This document shows positions 1 to 6,893 of a DNA stretch of 17,349 bases, piece after piece; positions within the stretch are counted from its first letter, which is position 1, and the number at the start of each line of letters is the position of its first letter. Origin of the DNA: JAVZLQ01 sp049972525 (GTDB taxonomy: Archaea; Thermoproteota; Bathyarchaeia; Bathyarchaeales; Bathycorpusculaceae); the NCBI GenBank assembly GCA_049972525.1, contig JBMFKI010000020.1:1-17349 (forward strand). Direction: 5' to 3'. The translations under genes were made by a program, and so were the position numbers. Under the pieces are notes generated by a model. The model saw only the letters and a program-made list of their open reading frames with translations, made no database searches and was not told the origin of the DNA.

Positions 1-911
1 GGATTTATTTCTTCTCATCAAATGGTAATATTTTTTACCATAACAATTTTTACGACTCCGTTCCAGTGGTAAGCGATGCAGCAAACATTTTTAACTTATG
101 GGATTATAATGGCGAAGGTAATTACTGGAGTAATTATAATGGTACAGATTTTTTTAGAGGTACATTTCAAAATGAAACTGGTAGTGATGGAATTGGAGAC
201 ACTCCATTCACTATAGATAAAATAGTTTATGACAACTTTCCACTTATGGGAGCGTTTTCGTTTTATGATGCGCACTTCAAAAATGAAGAGTATCGGTTTA
301 CTTTTATTAGCAATTCAGCGGTTTCAGATTTCAGTTTTGAAGTAGGCGTAGAGACTGGAAACAAATTAGTACGTTTTAATGTTGCCGGTGAAAATGGTAG
401 CGTTGGTTTCTGCAGAATTTGGATTCCAAGAAGGCTTATGAATTATACGATTATTGTGCTTGTTGATGGTGAAGAGACTACTCCAACATGGTTAAGTTCA
501 ACAGATGAATATGCTTGTATCTATTTCACGTATATCCATAGCCATAGTGCCAGTGTTGTCGAAATAATTTCCTCAAAAACGCTGGACTGGTATTATACGC
601 TTCTCGCCAAGTATGTTCAGCTGCAAGATAAACTTGGCAGTTTAAATATGTCTTATTATGGACTTCTTAACAATTTGTCTGCGCTGCTGGAAAGTTACGC
701 TCAGCTTCAAGGTAATTATACGGAGTTATATGACTCATATCAGGAACTTCTACGTAGATATGATGAAAACTTGCAGAACCTCCAGAATTTGACGTACGCC
801 TTTTTAGCTATCACAACACTTTTCCTAATTGTAACAATTTATTTAACAAGACGTCTGCCAACATCGCGTCCATTGAAGCGCGATAAAAATGAATCAGTTA
901 ATAAGCTCTGA
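1..911 (+). CDS. NosD-like beta-helix surface protein, membrane-anchored, 5' end outside window
   Basis: The reading frame is open from base 3, so the gene starts upstream of the window; 302 residues are visible. The first ~55 residues carry the asparagine- and aromatic-rich pattern typical of archaeal NosD/right-handed beta-helix repeats (FYHNNF, GNYWSNYNGTD, then NETGSDGIGDTPF). A globular region of about 100 residues follows, then a heptad-like leucine/tyrosine stretch (about 582-785) that looks like a coiled coil with several N-glycosylation sequons. One hydrophobic segment (about 790-850) and a short basic tail (TRRLPTSRPLKR) follow. This predicts an extracellular protein anchored by a C-terminal membrane helix with the tail in the cytoplasm. 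A GTG at 66 could be mistaken for a start, but the repeat pattern continues upstream of it. The ligand is unknown; a copper-related role should not be inferred from the NosD name. Confidence 0.8.
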   Translation, partial: IYFFSSNGNIFYHNNFYDSVPVVSDAANIFNLWDYNGEGNYWSNYNGTDFFRGTFQNETGSDGIGDTPFTIDKIVYDNFPLMGAFSFYDAHFKNEEYRFTFISNSAVSDFSFEVGVETGNKLVRFNVAGENGSVGFCRIWIPRRLMNYTIIVLVDGEETTPTWLSSTDEYACIYFTYIHSHSASVVEIISSKTLDWYYTLLAKYVQLQDKLGSLNMSYYGLLNNLSALLESYAQLQGNYTELYDSYQELLRRYDENLQNLQNLTYAFLAITTLFLIVTIYLTRRLPTSRPLKRDKNESVNKL

Positions 912-945
912 TTTTGAATGAAGCGTTTTAAACATAAATGGGTTA

Positions 946-1497
946 CTATTCTTGGTTAGTAAAGGAGCACTTAAGCAGTTCTTTGCCTTTTTTGTAGGCT
1001 TGCTTATTTATTTTCGCGTTTTCTTTTCCAACGCTGTCTTCTATGGCTTTTTCTACGGCTTTTTCGCTCACCATGCATGTTGCTTCTATTAAAGCGCCGA
1101 GCATAATCATATTTGCGTAAATTTTGGCTCCGAAGAGTTTTTCGGCGTTTTCTGTTGCTGGAACCTTGATTACTTTCGCTTTTATTTTTGGGATTTCCTT
1201 TACTGTGCTGCTGTCGACGAGCAGTACACCGTTTTGCTTTAAATCAACTGTGTTTTTTTCAACTGCTTCTTGATTCATTATGATTAGTACATCACATTTT
1301 CTAACGAACGGAAAGCCTATTTTATCTTCTGACATTATGACTTCACTTTTTGCTGCGCTCCCTCTGGCTTCTGCTCCGTAGCCTTGCGTTTGAACGGCAT
1401 TTTTTCCGTCGTAGATTGCAGCTTTTCCAAGTATTTGCCCAGCTAAAATTACGCCTTGCCCACCGAGTCCACATATCCTTATTTCAGTCTTCGTCAT
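946..1497 (-). CDS. korC: 2-oxoacid:ferredoxin oxidoreductase gamma subunit (2-oxoglutarate type)
   Basis: A 183-residue protein of the pyruvate/ketoisovalerate oxidoreductase catalytic (gamma) domain family. It has the nucleotide-binding-like N-terminal loop GLGGQGV (residues 10-16) and the family motif GAEARGS (41-47). It completes an alpha-beta-gamma complex with the two upstream genes; the complex interconverts a 2-oxoacid and CoA with an acyl-CoA, CO2 and reduced ferredoxin in the cytoplasm. The ATG at 1497 is chosen because it matches the usual family N-terminus (TEIRICGLGG). A TTG at 1518 would add seven charged residues and consume the GAGGAGG ribosome site. The start lies inside the last codons of the beta gene (14-base overlap), indicating translational coupling. 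Substrate identity is inferred from the alpha and beta subunits. Confidence 0.88.
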   Translation of the reverse strand: MTKTEIRICGLGGQGVILAGQILGKAAIYDGKNAVQTQGYGAEARGSAAKSEVIMSEDKIGFPFVRKCDVLIIMNQEAVEKNTVDLKQNGVLLVDSSTVKEIPKIKAKVIKVPATENAEKLFGAKIYANMIMLGALIEATCMVSEKAVEKAIEDSVGKENAKINKQAYKKGKELLKCSFTNQE

Positions 1498-2317
1498 CTC
1501 CTTTTTTCGCCTCCTCAATCGTCTTGTAAATATTCTCTGTTAGTGTTGACCGCTTTCGATGGATAAACTCGCCGACAATTATTTTGCCGCTTAATTCTTC
1601 TTCACTTAGTTTCTCTGCTTCATTTATTGGAATCGCGTTCTCTTTAAACCATTTTAGCATTTGACCAGCATCTTTGAAGCCTGCTCTTCTTCCGAAGGCT
1701 GTTGGGCATTGGCTCACAGCTTCGACGAACCTGAATCCTTTAATGCTCATGGCCTTTTTTATGGATTCCTTAAGCTCGCTTGGATGGGCTGTTGTCCAGC
1801 GGGCAACATAGCATGCTCCTGCCGCGACGGCTAGCCTTGCAGAGTCAAGCGGGCTTTCGAAACTTCCATAGGGAGTCGTTGTCGTTTTTGATTTCAGTGG
1901 TGTTGTCGGCGCGACTTGCCCGCCTGTCATTCCGTAGATCATGTTGTTCACCATTATGATTAGAATGTCTAGGTTTCTTCTGGCTGCATGAATGAAGTGG
2001 CTTAGGCCTATTCCGACGATGTCGCCATCTCCACCGAAGACAACCACATTAAGGTCTGGGCGAATGAGCTTGATTCCTGTGGCTACTGGAATACTTCGCC
2101 CGTGTAAGGTGTGAATGGAGTCTGCCACGAAGTATGGCGATGGAATCCATGATGAACAGCCAATTCCGCTACAGAAGACAAACTTGTCTAGGTTTTCATG
2201 ACCAAGTTCGTGAACTGCTCTTAGAAACTCACTCATAACTGTGAAGGCCCCGCATCCAGCACAAAAGGGCAATGATATAGGTCTTAAATATTTTTTAATG
2301 GAGAACTGTTGGCTCAC
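1484..2317 (-). CDS. korB: 2-oxoacid:ferredoxin oxidoreductase beta subunit, thiamine diphosphate-binding
   Basis: A 277-residue beta subunit that binds thiamine diphosphate and the proximal [4Fe-4S] cluster. Likely cluster ligands are visible: C19 and C22 in FCAGCG, C54 in GIGCS and C204 in QCPTAFGRR. The thiamine diphosphate motif starts at GDGD (96-99 region) and ends at NN (124-125). The CPTAFGRRAGF stretch followed by MLKWFKE is characteristic of 2-oxoglutarate (Kor) beta subunits rather than pyruvate ones. Its start overlaps the alpha stop by four bases, and its end contains the gamma start, so all three subunits are probably made from one transcript. No distal cluster domain is fused to it. 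Indolepyruvate or branched-chain 2-oxoacid specificity is less likely but not excluded by sequence alone. Confidence 0.9.
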   Translation of the reverse strand: MSQQFSIKKYLRPISLPFCAGCGAFTVMSEFLRAVHELGHENLDKFVFCSGIGCSSWIPSPYFVADSIHTLHGRSIPVATGIKLIRPDLNVVVFGGDGDIVGIGLSHFIHAARRNLDILIIMVNNMIYGMTGGQVAPTTPLKSKTTTTPYGSFESPLDSARLAVAAGACYVARWTTAHPSELKESIKKAMSIKGFRFVEAVSQCPTAFGRRAGFKDAGQMLKWFKENAIPINEAEKLSEEELSGKIIVGEFIHRKRSTLTENIYKTIEEAKKGDDED

Positions 2318-3441
2318 TTCTTTGCACTCTCCCTAATCTTTTCGAAAATTTCTTCTGGTGTAATTGGTTCTCCACCGCCAATCTTGTTCAGCGGGACTAT
2401 TTCGGCTTGACAGCCCGCAACTCTTTGAACTTCATAGGATAGTTGATTCAGGTTCATCTCTGGAACTATCACCGTTTTTGCTTTTTGCGTTAGCTTACTG
2501 ACGATTTTTTCTGGAAAGGGCCATATTGTTTTTAGGCGGACGTATCCAACCTTTATTCCTTCAGCTTCTGCGTATTCCACAGCATCGTATATTGCTCTTG
2601 AGGTGCAGCCAAACGCGATTATGCCAATCTCGCAGTCGTCAATATGGTAGGTTTCTGTTTGGGCGATCTCTTCCACGTGCTGCCTTATTTTATTATTGAT
2701 TCTTTCAACAAGTTGCCTATGCACTTTTGGGTCTGCTGTAAAGCGTATTCCGTACTCGTTATGTGTCGATCCTGTAACGGCAACGTGGAAACCCTCGCCT
2801 ACAGATGGCATGGGCGGAACTTCTTCTAAACCGAAAAAGGCTTTTTCATCAGGCTTTGGTTTTCTGCGGTTAACTATTTTTATATTTTCTACTGAAGGCA
2901 CTATTACTTGCTCTCTCATGTGGGCGACAGTTTCATCCGCCAAAAGTATGACTGGCGTGCGGTATTTCTCAGCTAGGTTAAAAGCCTCTATTGTCAACTC
3001 AAACATTTCCTGTACTGAATTTGGGGAAAGTGCAATTGCTGAATAGTCGCCGTGCGTCCCCCATCTAGCCTGCATTACGTCGCCTTGTCCACATTTTGTT
3101 GCCTGACCAGTGCTTGGACCGAGTCTCTGAACATCAACTATGACGCATGGAGTTTCCGTCATAAACGCCCATCCTATAGTTTCCTGCATCAGATCGAAAC
3201 CTGGCCCTGAAGTGGCCGTCATGGCTTTTGTGCCAGTCCAGCTTGCGCCCACTACAGCGCCTATTGAAGCTATTTCGTCTTCCATTTGTATGGCTATTCC
3301 GCCGACTTTCAGCAGTTTCTTTGCCATGTGTTCAGCTATTTCACTTGCTGGTGTTATTGGATACCCAGCGAAAAATCTGCATCCAGCGATGATTGCAGCT
3401 TCAACGCACGCTTCGTTTCCCTGCCAGAAATGGGTTTCCAT
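2314..3441 (-). CDS. korA: 2-oxoacid:ferredoxin oxidoreductase alpha subunit (2-oxoglutarate type)
   Basis: A 375-residue alpha subunit of normal length for the family. It begins with the pyrimidine-binding thiamine diphosphate enzyme domain, with the Kor-type signature GYPITPASE at residues 26-34. It continues through the conserved STGQATKCGQGDVMQ region and ILLADE, and ends in a transketolase C-terminal-like domain (residues ~270-375). It supplies the other half of the catalytic site to KorB. The ATG at 3441 has a clean ribosome site (GAGGG, about 7 bases upstream). It is first in a korA-korB-korC operon divergent from tldD. No ferredoxin-like delta subunit gene is upstream or downstream, unlike the four-gene korDABC clusters of methanogens. 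Confidence 0.9.
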   Translation of the reverse strand: METHFWQGNEACVEAAIIAGCRFFAGYPITPASEIAEHMAKKLLKVGGIAIQMEDEIASIGAVVGASWTGTKAMTATSGPGFDLMQETIGWAFMTETPCVIVDVQRLGPSTGQATKCGQGDVMQARWGTHGDYSAIALSPNSVQEMFELTIEAFNLAEKYRTPVILLADETVAHMREQVIVPSVENIKIVNRRKPKPDEKAFFGLEEVPPMPSVGEGFHVAVTGSTHNEYGIRFTADPKVHRQLVERINNKIRQHVEEIAQTETYHIDDCEIGIIAFGCTSRAIYDAVEYAEAEGIKVGYVRLKTIWPFPEKIVSKLTQKAKTVIVPEMNLNQLSYEVQRVAGCQAEIVPLNKIGGGEPITPEEIFEKIRESAKK

Positions 3442-3537
3442 TGGCTTTCCCTCTTTACATACATATGCGCTAGCGGCTTTTCGCCTAAAAATCTTTATCT
3501 GATACCGGTATTGTTTTGTTCAAAGATAGGGTTGAAT
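3442..3537. promoter_or_regulatory. Divergent korA / tldD promoter region
   Basis: This 96-base gap separates two divergent operons and must hold both promoters. On the plus strand an A/T-rich element (CTAAAAATCTTTATC, about 3485-3499) could be the TATA box for tldD, about 40 bases before its ATG. AGGG at 3528-3531 is the ribosome site, six bases before the ATG at 3538. Read on the minus strand, the same A/T-rich block lies about 45-55 bases before korA, whose ribosome site is GAGGG just upstream of 3441. Placement of the TATA elements is by eye and weak. Confidence 0.4.
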
Positions 3538-4956
3538 ATGATGGAAGACATGGCAGATTATGCTTTAAAATATGCCGTGGATAAGGGAGTGAAATATGCA
3601 GAAGCGCGAGCTCAACGGCAAGTCCAAGAAACGTTGATGTTGCGTAGTGGAATTTTGGAGGCTTACACGTGGTCTGTTGATAGTGGCATTTGTACACGTG
3701 TTATAGCCGAAGGAGGCATAGGGTTTGCATCAACTAACAAGTGGACTAAAGATGAAGTTGAAGGGATTGTTGATTTGGCAATTAAATATGCGAAGGCTGC
3801 AAAAAGAAGTGAGAAGTTGGTTTTTGCAAAAGAGAAAAGCGTTGAAGCAAAATGGACTGTGGAGCAGAAGAAGAAATTAGAAGACGTATCGCCTGAAGAA
3901 AAGATGGCGAAATTAGCCGAAATCAATAGGGCTCTAGTCTCTTGTGGCGTTAACATTGCAGCGAGTATGCTCTCGTGTACTGTGAATTTGATCTCAAAGT
4001 ATTATGTGAATTCTGAAGGCTCAAAAATCAGTTCCTTCATACCGAGAATAGGTACTTACTCATTCATTACCGTTATTGAAGAGGGGAAAACTGAACAGGC
4101 GTATCAACAGTTTGGTTACAGCGGTGGGTGGGAAGCTTTCAAAGAATGGAATATGGAGGAGAAGATTATTCATGATGCAAAGGTTCTCAAGGAAGTTATA
4201 ACAAAGGGTAAGGCGATAAGGCCTAGAACGATGGATCTTGTTTGCGGTCCAAGTGTTACGGGCATAGCCGCCCATGAGTCGTGTGGTCATCCGATGGAGG
4301 CTGATAGGATCCTCGGGCGTGAAATGAGTCAGGCTGGTAGGTCTTTTATTTATAAGGGTGGAGCATACTGGATTGGCACCAGAATCGGAAGCAAGGCTGT
4401 TACGATAGTTGATGATCCAACTGTAGAGCATAGTTATGGCTATTACGCGTACGACGATGAAGGCGTTAAGGCTAGGAGGCGGTACTTGTACAAGGAAGGC
4501 GTTATCAATGAGTTTCTGCATAATCGCGAGAGTGCCGCAAAACTTGGAACAAGAAGTAACGGCTCTTCAAGGTCAATTAACTATGATAGGGAAGCCATAG
4601 TGCGGATGGCAAACACGTTCGTTCTCCCAGGCGACTATACGGAGGATGAGCTTATTGAAGACGTGAAATATGGCGTTTTAATGAAGTCCTTCACAGAGTG
4701 GAACATAGATGATAAGCGTTTCAATCAGCGGTACGTTGGTAGAGAAGCCTACCTTATAGAAAATGGTGAAGTAAAGCATCCATTGGCAAGACCGGTAATT
4801 GAAACAACTACAGAAAGGTTTTGGACAGCTGTAGATGCTGTTTCGAAAAAAGTTGAGTTTGAAGCGGCAACTTGCGGTAAGGGTGACCCGTCACAAGGCG
4901 TTCCAGTGTTTACTGGTGGTCCGTTCATTAGGCTTAGGAGGGTTTACATAAAATGA
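3538..4956 (+). CDS. tldD: TldD-family zinc metalloprotease
   Basis: A 472-residue protein of the TldD/PmbA family. The metalloprotease motif HExxxH is intact as HESCGH at residues 246-251, and a late cysteine (C446, in ATCGKGD) fits the third zinc ligand known for TldD. The family's C-terminal glycine-rich end is also present. TldD forms a heterodimer with TldE that cuts unfolded or modified peptides; in bacteria it matures or degrades peptides such as microcin B17 and CcdA, while the archaeal substrates are not known. The ATG at 3538 is chosen for its spacing from AGGG; the adjacent ATG at 3541 is equally possible. An in-frame opening reaches back to 3286, but that stretch is antisense to korA and not part of the protein. 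The stop overlaps the tldE start by four bases. Confidence 0.9.
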   Translation: MMEDMADYALKYAVDKGVKYAEARAQRQVQETLMLRSGILEAYTWSVDSGICTRVIAEGGIGFASTNKWTKDEVEGIVDLAIKYAKAAKRSEKLVFAKEKSVEAKWTVEQKKKLEDVSPEEKMAKLAEINRALVSCGVNIAASMLSCTVNLISKYYVNSEGSKISSFIPRIGTYSFITVIEEGKTEQAYQQFGYSGGWEAFKEWNMEEKIIHDAKVLKEVITKGKAIRPRTMDLVCGPSVTGIAAHESCGHPMEADRILGREMSQAGRSFIYKGGAYWIGTRIGSKAVTIVDDPTVEHSYGYYAYDDEGVKARRRYLYKEGVINEFLHNRESAAKLGTRSNGSSRSINYDREAIVRMANTFVLPGDYTEDELIEDVKYGVLMKSFTEWNIDDKRFNQRYVGREAYLIENGEVKHPLARPVIETTTERFWTAVDAVSKKVEFEAATCGKGDPSQGVPVFTGGPFIRLRRVYIK

Positions 4957-6278
4957 GCGAGACGCTTGTTAAGACGGAGGAAATTGTTAAGAAAGCTAAG
5001 GCGCTTGGTGCAGATGAAGTTCTAGCGAAGACAACTTTCGGTAAGTATAGACAAGTGCGCTTCAGCAATAACCAAGTTGATATTACTGTTGCTTGGAACG
5101 ATTATGTTACTGACGTGGCTTTAGCTTGGAAGAAACGGGTTGTGGCAACACAGATTCACAATTTTGAGGATGTTGACGACGCCGTAAAGAGGCTAATGGA
5201 TTTAGCCAAAATCTCACAGGAAAACCCTACTTTTGGAGGTTTTGTTAAGGGCAAATTCAAGTATGCAAAAAGCAAAGCTGATGAGAAACTGCGTGAATTG
5301 GGAAACCTTACGGATTATGTCTTTGAGGCAATAAACGCAGCGGAGAAGGAGGTTGGCTCGCAAGTTGAGAGCGGCGGAATTCTCTTCACAAAGTTTGAGG
5401 ATGTCTATCTAGTTTCTTCTGAAGGACCTGTAGGCGTTGACGAACGCTCTGCAATTGAGCTTTCCATAAGGGCTTTCTCTGAAAGGGAAGCCTCCGGACA
5501 CGGCGTTGAATGCAGTTCCACATTGAAGAACTTTAATCCAGAAAAGGCTGGGAGAAAAGCTGGTGAAATTGCACGCTTAGCTAGAGGCCCGAAGGTTGGA
5601 GAAGAAGGCGTTTATGATGTGATTTTCGACCCGTTGATTATGGGCTCGTTGCTTGCCACGTGGGCTTCGATGGCTTCAGCCTTCTACGTTATGGTTAAAA
5701 TGTCAGCTTTCGTTGATAAGCTTGGACAGAAGGTAGCTCCTGAAATTGTAACGCTGAAAGACAATGCGGCAGAGTATTCTTTGGCTAACAGGATATTCGA
5801 TGATGAGGGCGCACCTGTAAGGGAAAATGTGATAATTGACCATGGAGTTCTCAAAACTTACTTACATAACAATTCTACAGCTAAACTTTTCAAAACGGAG
5901 ACAACTGGTAATGCCGGTTTGGTTGTTCCAACACCATGGAACGTCGAAATGGAGCCAGGCGACAAGGAGGTTGAAGAACTCTTTAGAGAAGTGAAACACG
6001 GATTATACTTGACAAACACTTGGTACACGCGCTTCCAGAATTATGCTAAAGGCGACTTTTCAACAATTCCAAGAGACGGCATATTCCTAATCGAGAAGGG
6101 AGAAATAAAACAATCTTTAAAAGACATAAGGATAAGCGACAACATACTGAACATGCTAAATAATGTCGCGGCAATTTCAAAAGAGAGGCAACATGTACAC
6201 TGGTGGGGTGAAGCAGACCCGCCATCATTAGCACCATACGTTCTAATAAAAAACGTAAACATAACAAAATCAAGATAA
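4953..6278 (+). CDS. tldE: TldE/PmbA-family partner of TldD
   Basis: A 441-residue second member of the TldD/PmbA family, translationally coupled to tldD through an ATGA overlap. It lacks the HExxxH zinc motif at the equivalent position (the region reads MGSLLATWASMASAF), as expected for TldE. It keeps the family's conserved C-terminal half (FDDEGAPVRENVIIDHG, then LYLTNTWYTRF). By family knowledge TldE is the non-catalytic half of the TldDE heterodimer and helps form the closed substrate chamber. The order tldD then tldE in one operon is common in archaea. Length and motifs look complete. Naming it tldE (pmbA) rests on the missing zinc motif and on position. Confidence 0.88.
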   Translation: MSETLVKTEEIVKKAKALGADEVLAKTTFGKYRQVRFSNNQVDITVAWNDYVTDVALAWKKRVVATQIHNFEDVDDAVKRLMDLAKISQENPTFGGFVKGKFKYAKSKADEKLRELGNLTDYVFEAINAAEKEVGSQVESGGILFTKFEDVYLVSSEGPVGVDERSAIELSIRAFSEREASGHGVECSSTLKNFNPEKAGRKAGEIARLARGPKVGEEGVYDVIFDPLIMGSLLATWASMASAFYVMVKMSAFVDKLGQKVAPEIVTLKDNAAEYSLANRIFDDEGAPVRENVIIDHGVLKTYLHNNSTAKLFKTETTGNAGLVVPTPWNVEMEPGDKEVEELFREVKHGLYLTNTWYTRFQNYAKGDFSTIPRDGIFLIEKGEIKQSLKDIRISDNILNMLNNVAAISKERQHVHWWGEADPPSLAPYVLIKNVNITKSR

Positions 6279-6323
6279 AACACGCCAAAAATTCTTCCTT
6301 GTTTCCCATTTCCCAAGAAACAC

Positions 6324-6333
6324 AAAATTTATG
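6324..6333 (+). promoter_or_regulatory. Possible TATA element for tRNA-Gly
   Basis: AAAATTTATG lies about 36-45 bases before the mature tRNA 5' end, which would give a transcription start roughly 10-15 bases upstream of the tRNA. There is no gene between 6279 and 6368; this is the only promoter-like element seen there. Confidence 0.3.
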
Positions 6334-6368
6334 TCAACCACAAAAGTATTCTTTACGACGCAAGTTAT

Positions 6369-6445
6369 GCGGTCGTAGTCTAGCCTGGCTAGGACATCGG
6401 CCCCCCGCGCCGACGGCCCGGGTTCAAATCCCGGCGACCGCACCA
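6369..6445 (+). tRNA. tRNA-Gly (anticodon CCC), CCA encoded
   Basis: A full cloverleaf can be drawn. The acceptor stem is GCGGTCG/CGACCGC, the four-pair D stem is GTCT/GGAC, the anticodon stem is TCGGC/GCCGA around the seven-base loop CCCCCGC, the variable loop is CGGC, and the T arm is CCGGG-TTCAAAT-CCCGG. The discriminator is A6442 and CCA is encoded at 6443-6445. Loop positions 34-36 read CCC, giving glycine for GGG codons. The base at position 33, nearly always U, is C here. The other two tRNA genes in the window do not encode CCA. A recombinase remnant lies 25 bases downstream in convergent orientation. Confidence 0.9.
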
Positions 6446-6469
6446 TTGTTGGAATAAAACATCGGCACT

Positions 6470-6847
6470 CTACTTCCTTTTCCTGAATAACTTGGTTCCA
6501 TCAATATCGCATACGTATTCAAATCCGGCTTCGATCAGTTCAGCTGCCCGCTCAACTGTTTTGGCAACTTTGCAGATGTACTCGTTTTCCCCTTCAAAGC
6601 TGATAAGTTGAGTGTAAATCAGCGCGTTCTTTATGTTTCTGTGTCCAAGCATCTGCATCACGTGAAGTATGTCCTTCGTCTTATGGTATTCCATTGTGGC
6701 TTTCCAGTGGCGGAGCGTGTGAAAGGATATTTTTAGAATCCTTGGGTTTCCAAGTTTGAAGGCTATTCTTTTTCGGTTTCTTTCAAAGGTGCAGCTGAGG
6801 TTTCTCAGACTTTTGTAGTTGCTTTTGCGGAGTTTTCTCCATAGGTT
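6470..6847 (-). pseudogene. Tyrosine recombinase (integrase) C-terminal remnant
   Basis: The minus frame is open from an in-frame TAG (6848-6850) to a TAG at 6470-6472 and encodes about 125 residues resembling only the C-terminal half of a tyrosine recombinase catalytic domain. The box II pattern HTLRH (HxxR), the motif MLGHRN (LGH) and the likely nucleophile tyrosine in NALIYTQL are all present. The N-terminal DNA-binding domain and the first catalytic arginine are missing. No convincing start codon precedes box II; the first ATG (6694) lies after HxxR, so any product from it would be inactive. The fragment ends 25 bases from the 3' end of tRNA-Gly, a common integration target for such enzymes, so it is most likely the scar of an old integrated element. 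The following carboxyltransferase promoter sits on its broken edge. Confidence 0.75.
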
Positions 6848-6857
6848 CTAAATATTT
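6846..6857 (+). promoter_or_regulatory. Likely TATA element of the carboxyltransferase operon
   Basis: TTCTAAATATTT is the best archaeal TATA-like element before the operon. It would place the transcription start near 6875-6880, just before the GAGG ribosome site at 6882-6885 and the ATG at 6894. It lies exactly at the truncated edge of the recombinase remnant. Confidence 0.45.
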
Positions 6858-6893
6858 GTTGTGTTTACTAGTGTTCAGTTTGAGGCGCTTGAA

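Noticed and set aside
3286..3537. Long N-terminal extension of the TldD frame
   Set aside because: It is antisense to korA coding sequence, lacks family similarity, and a good ribosome site lies just before the ATG at 3538.
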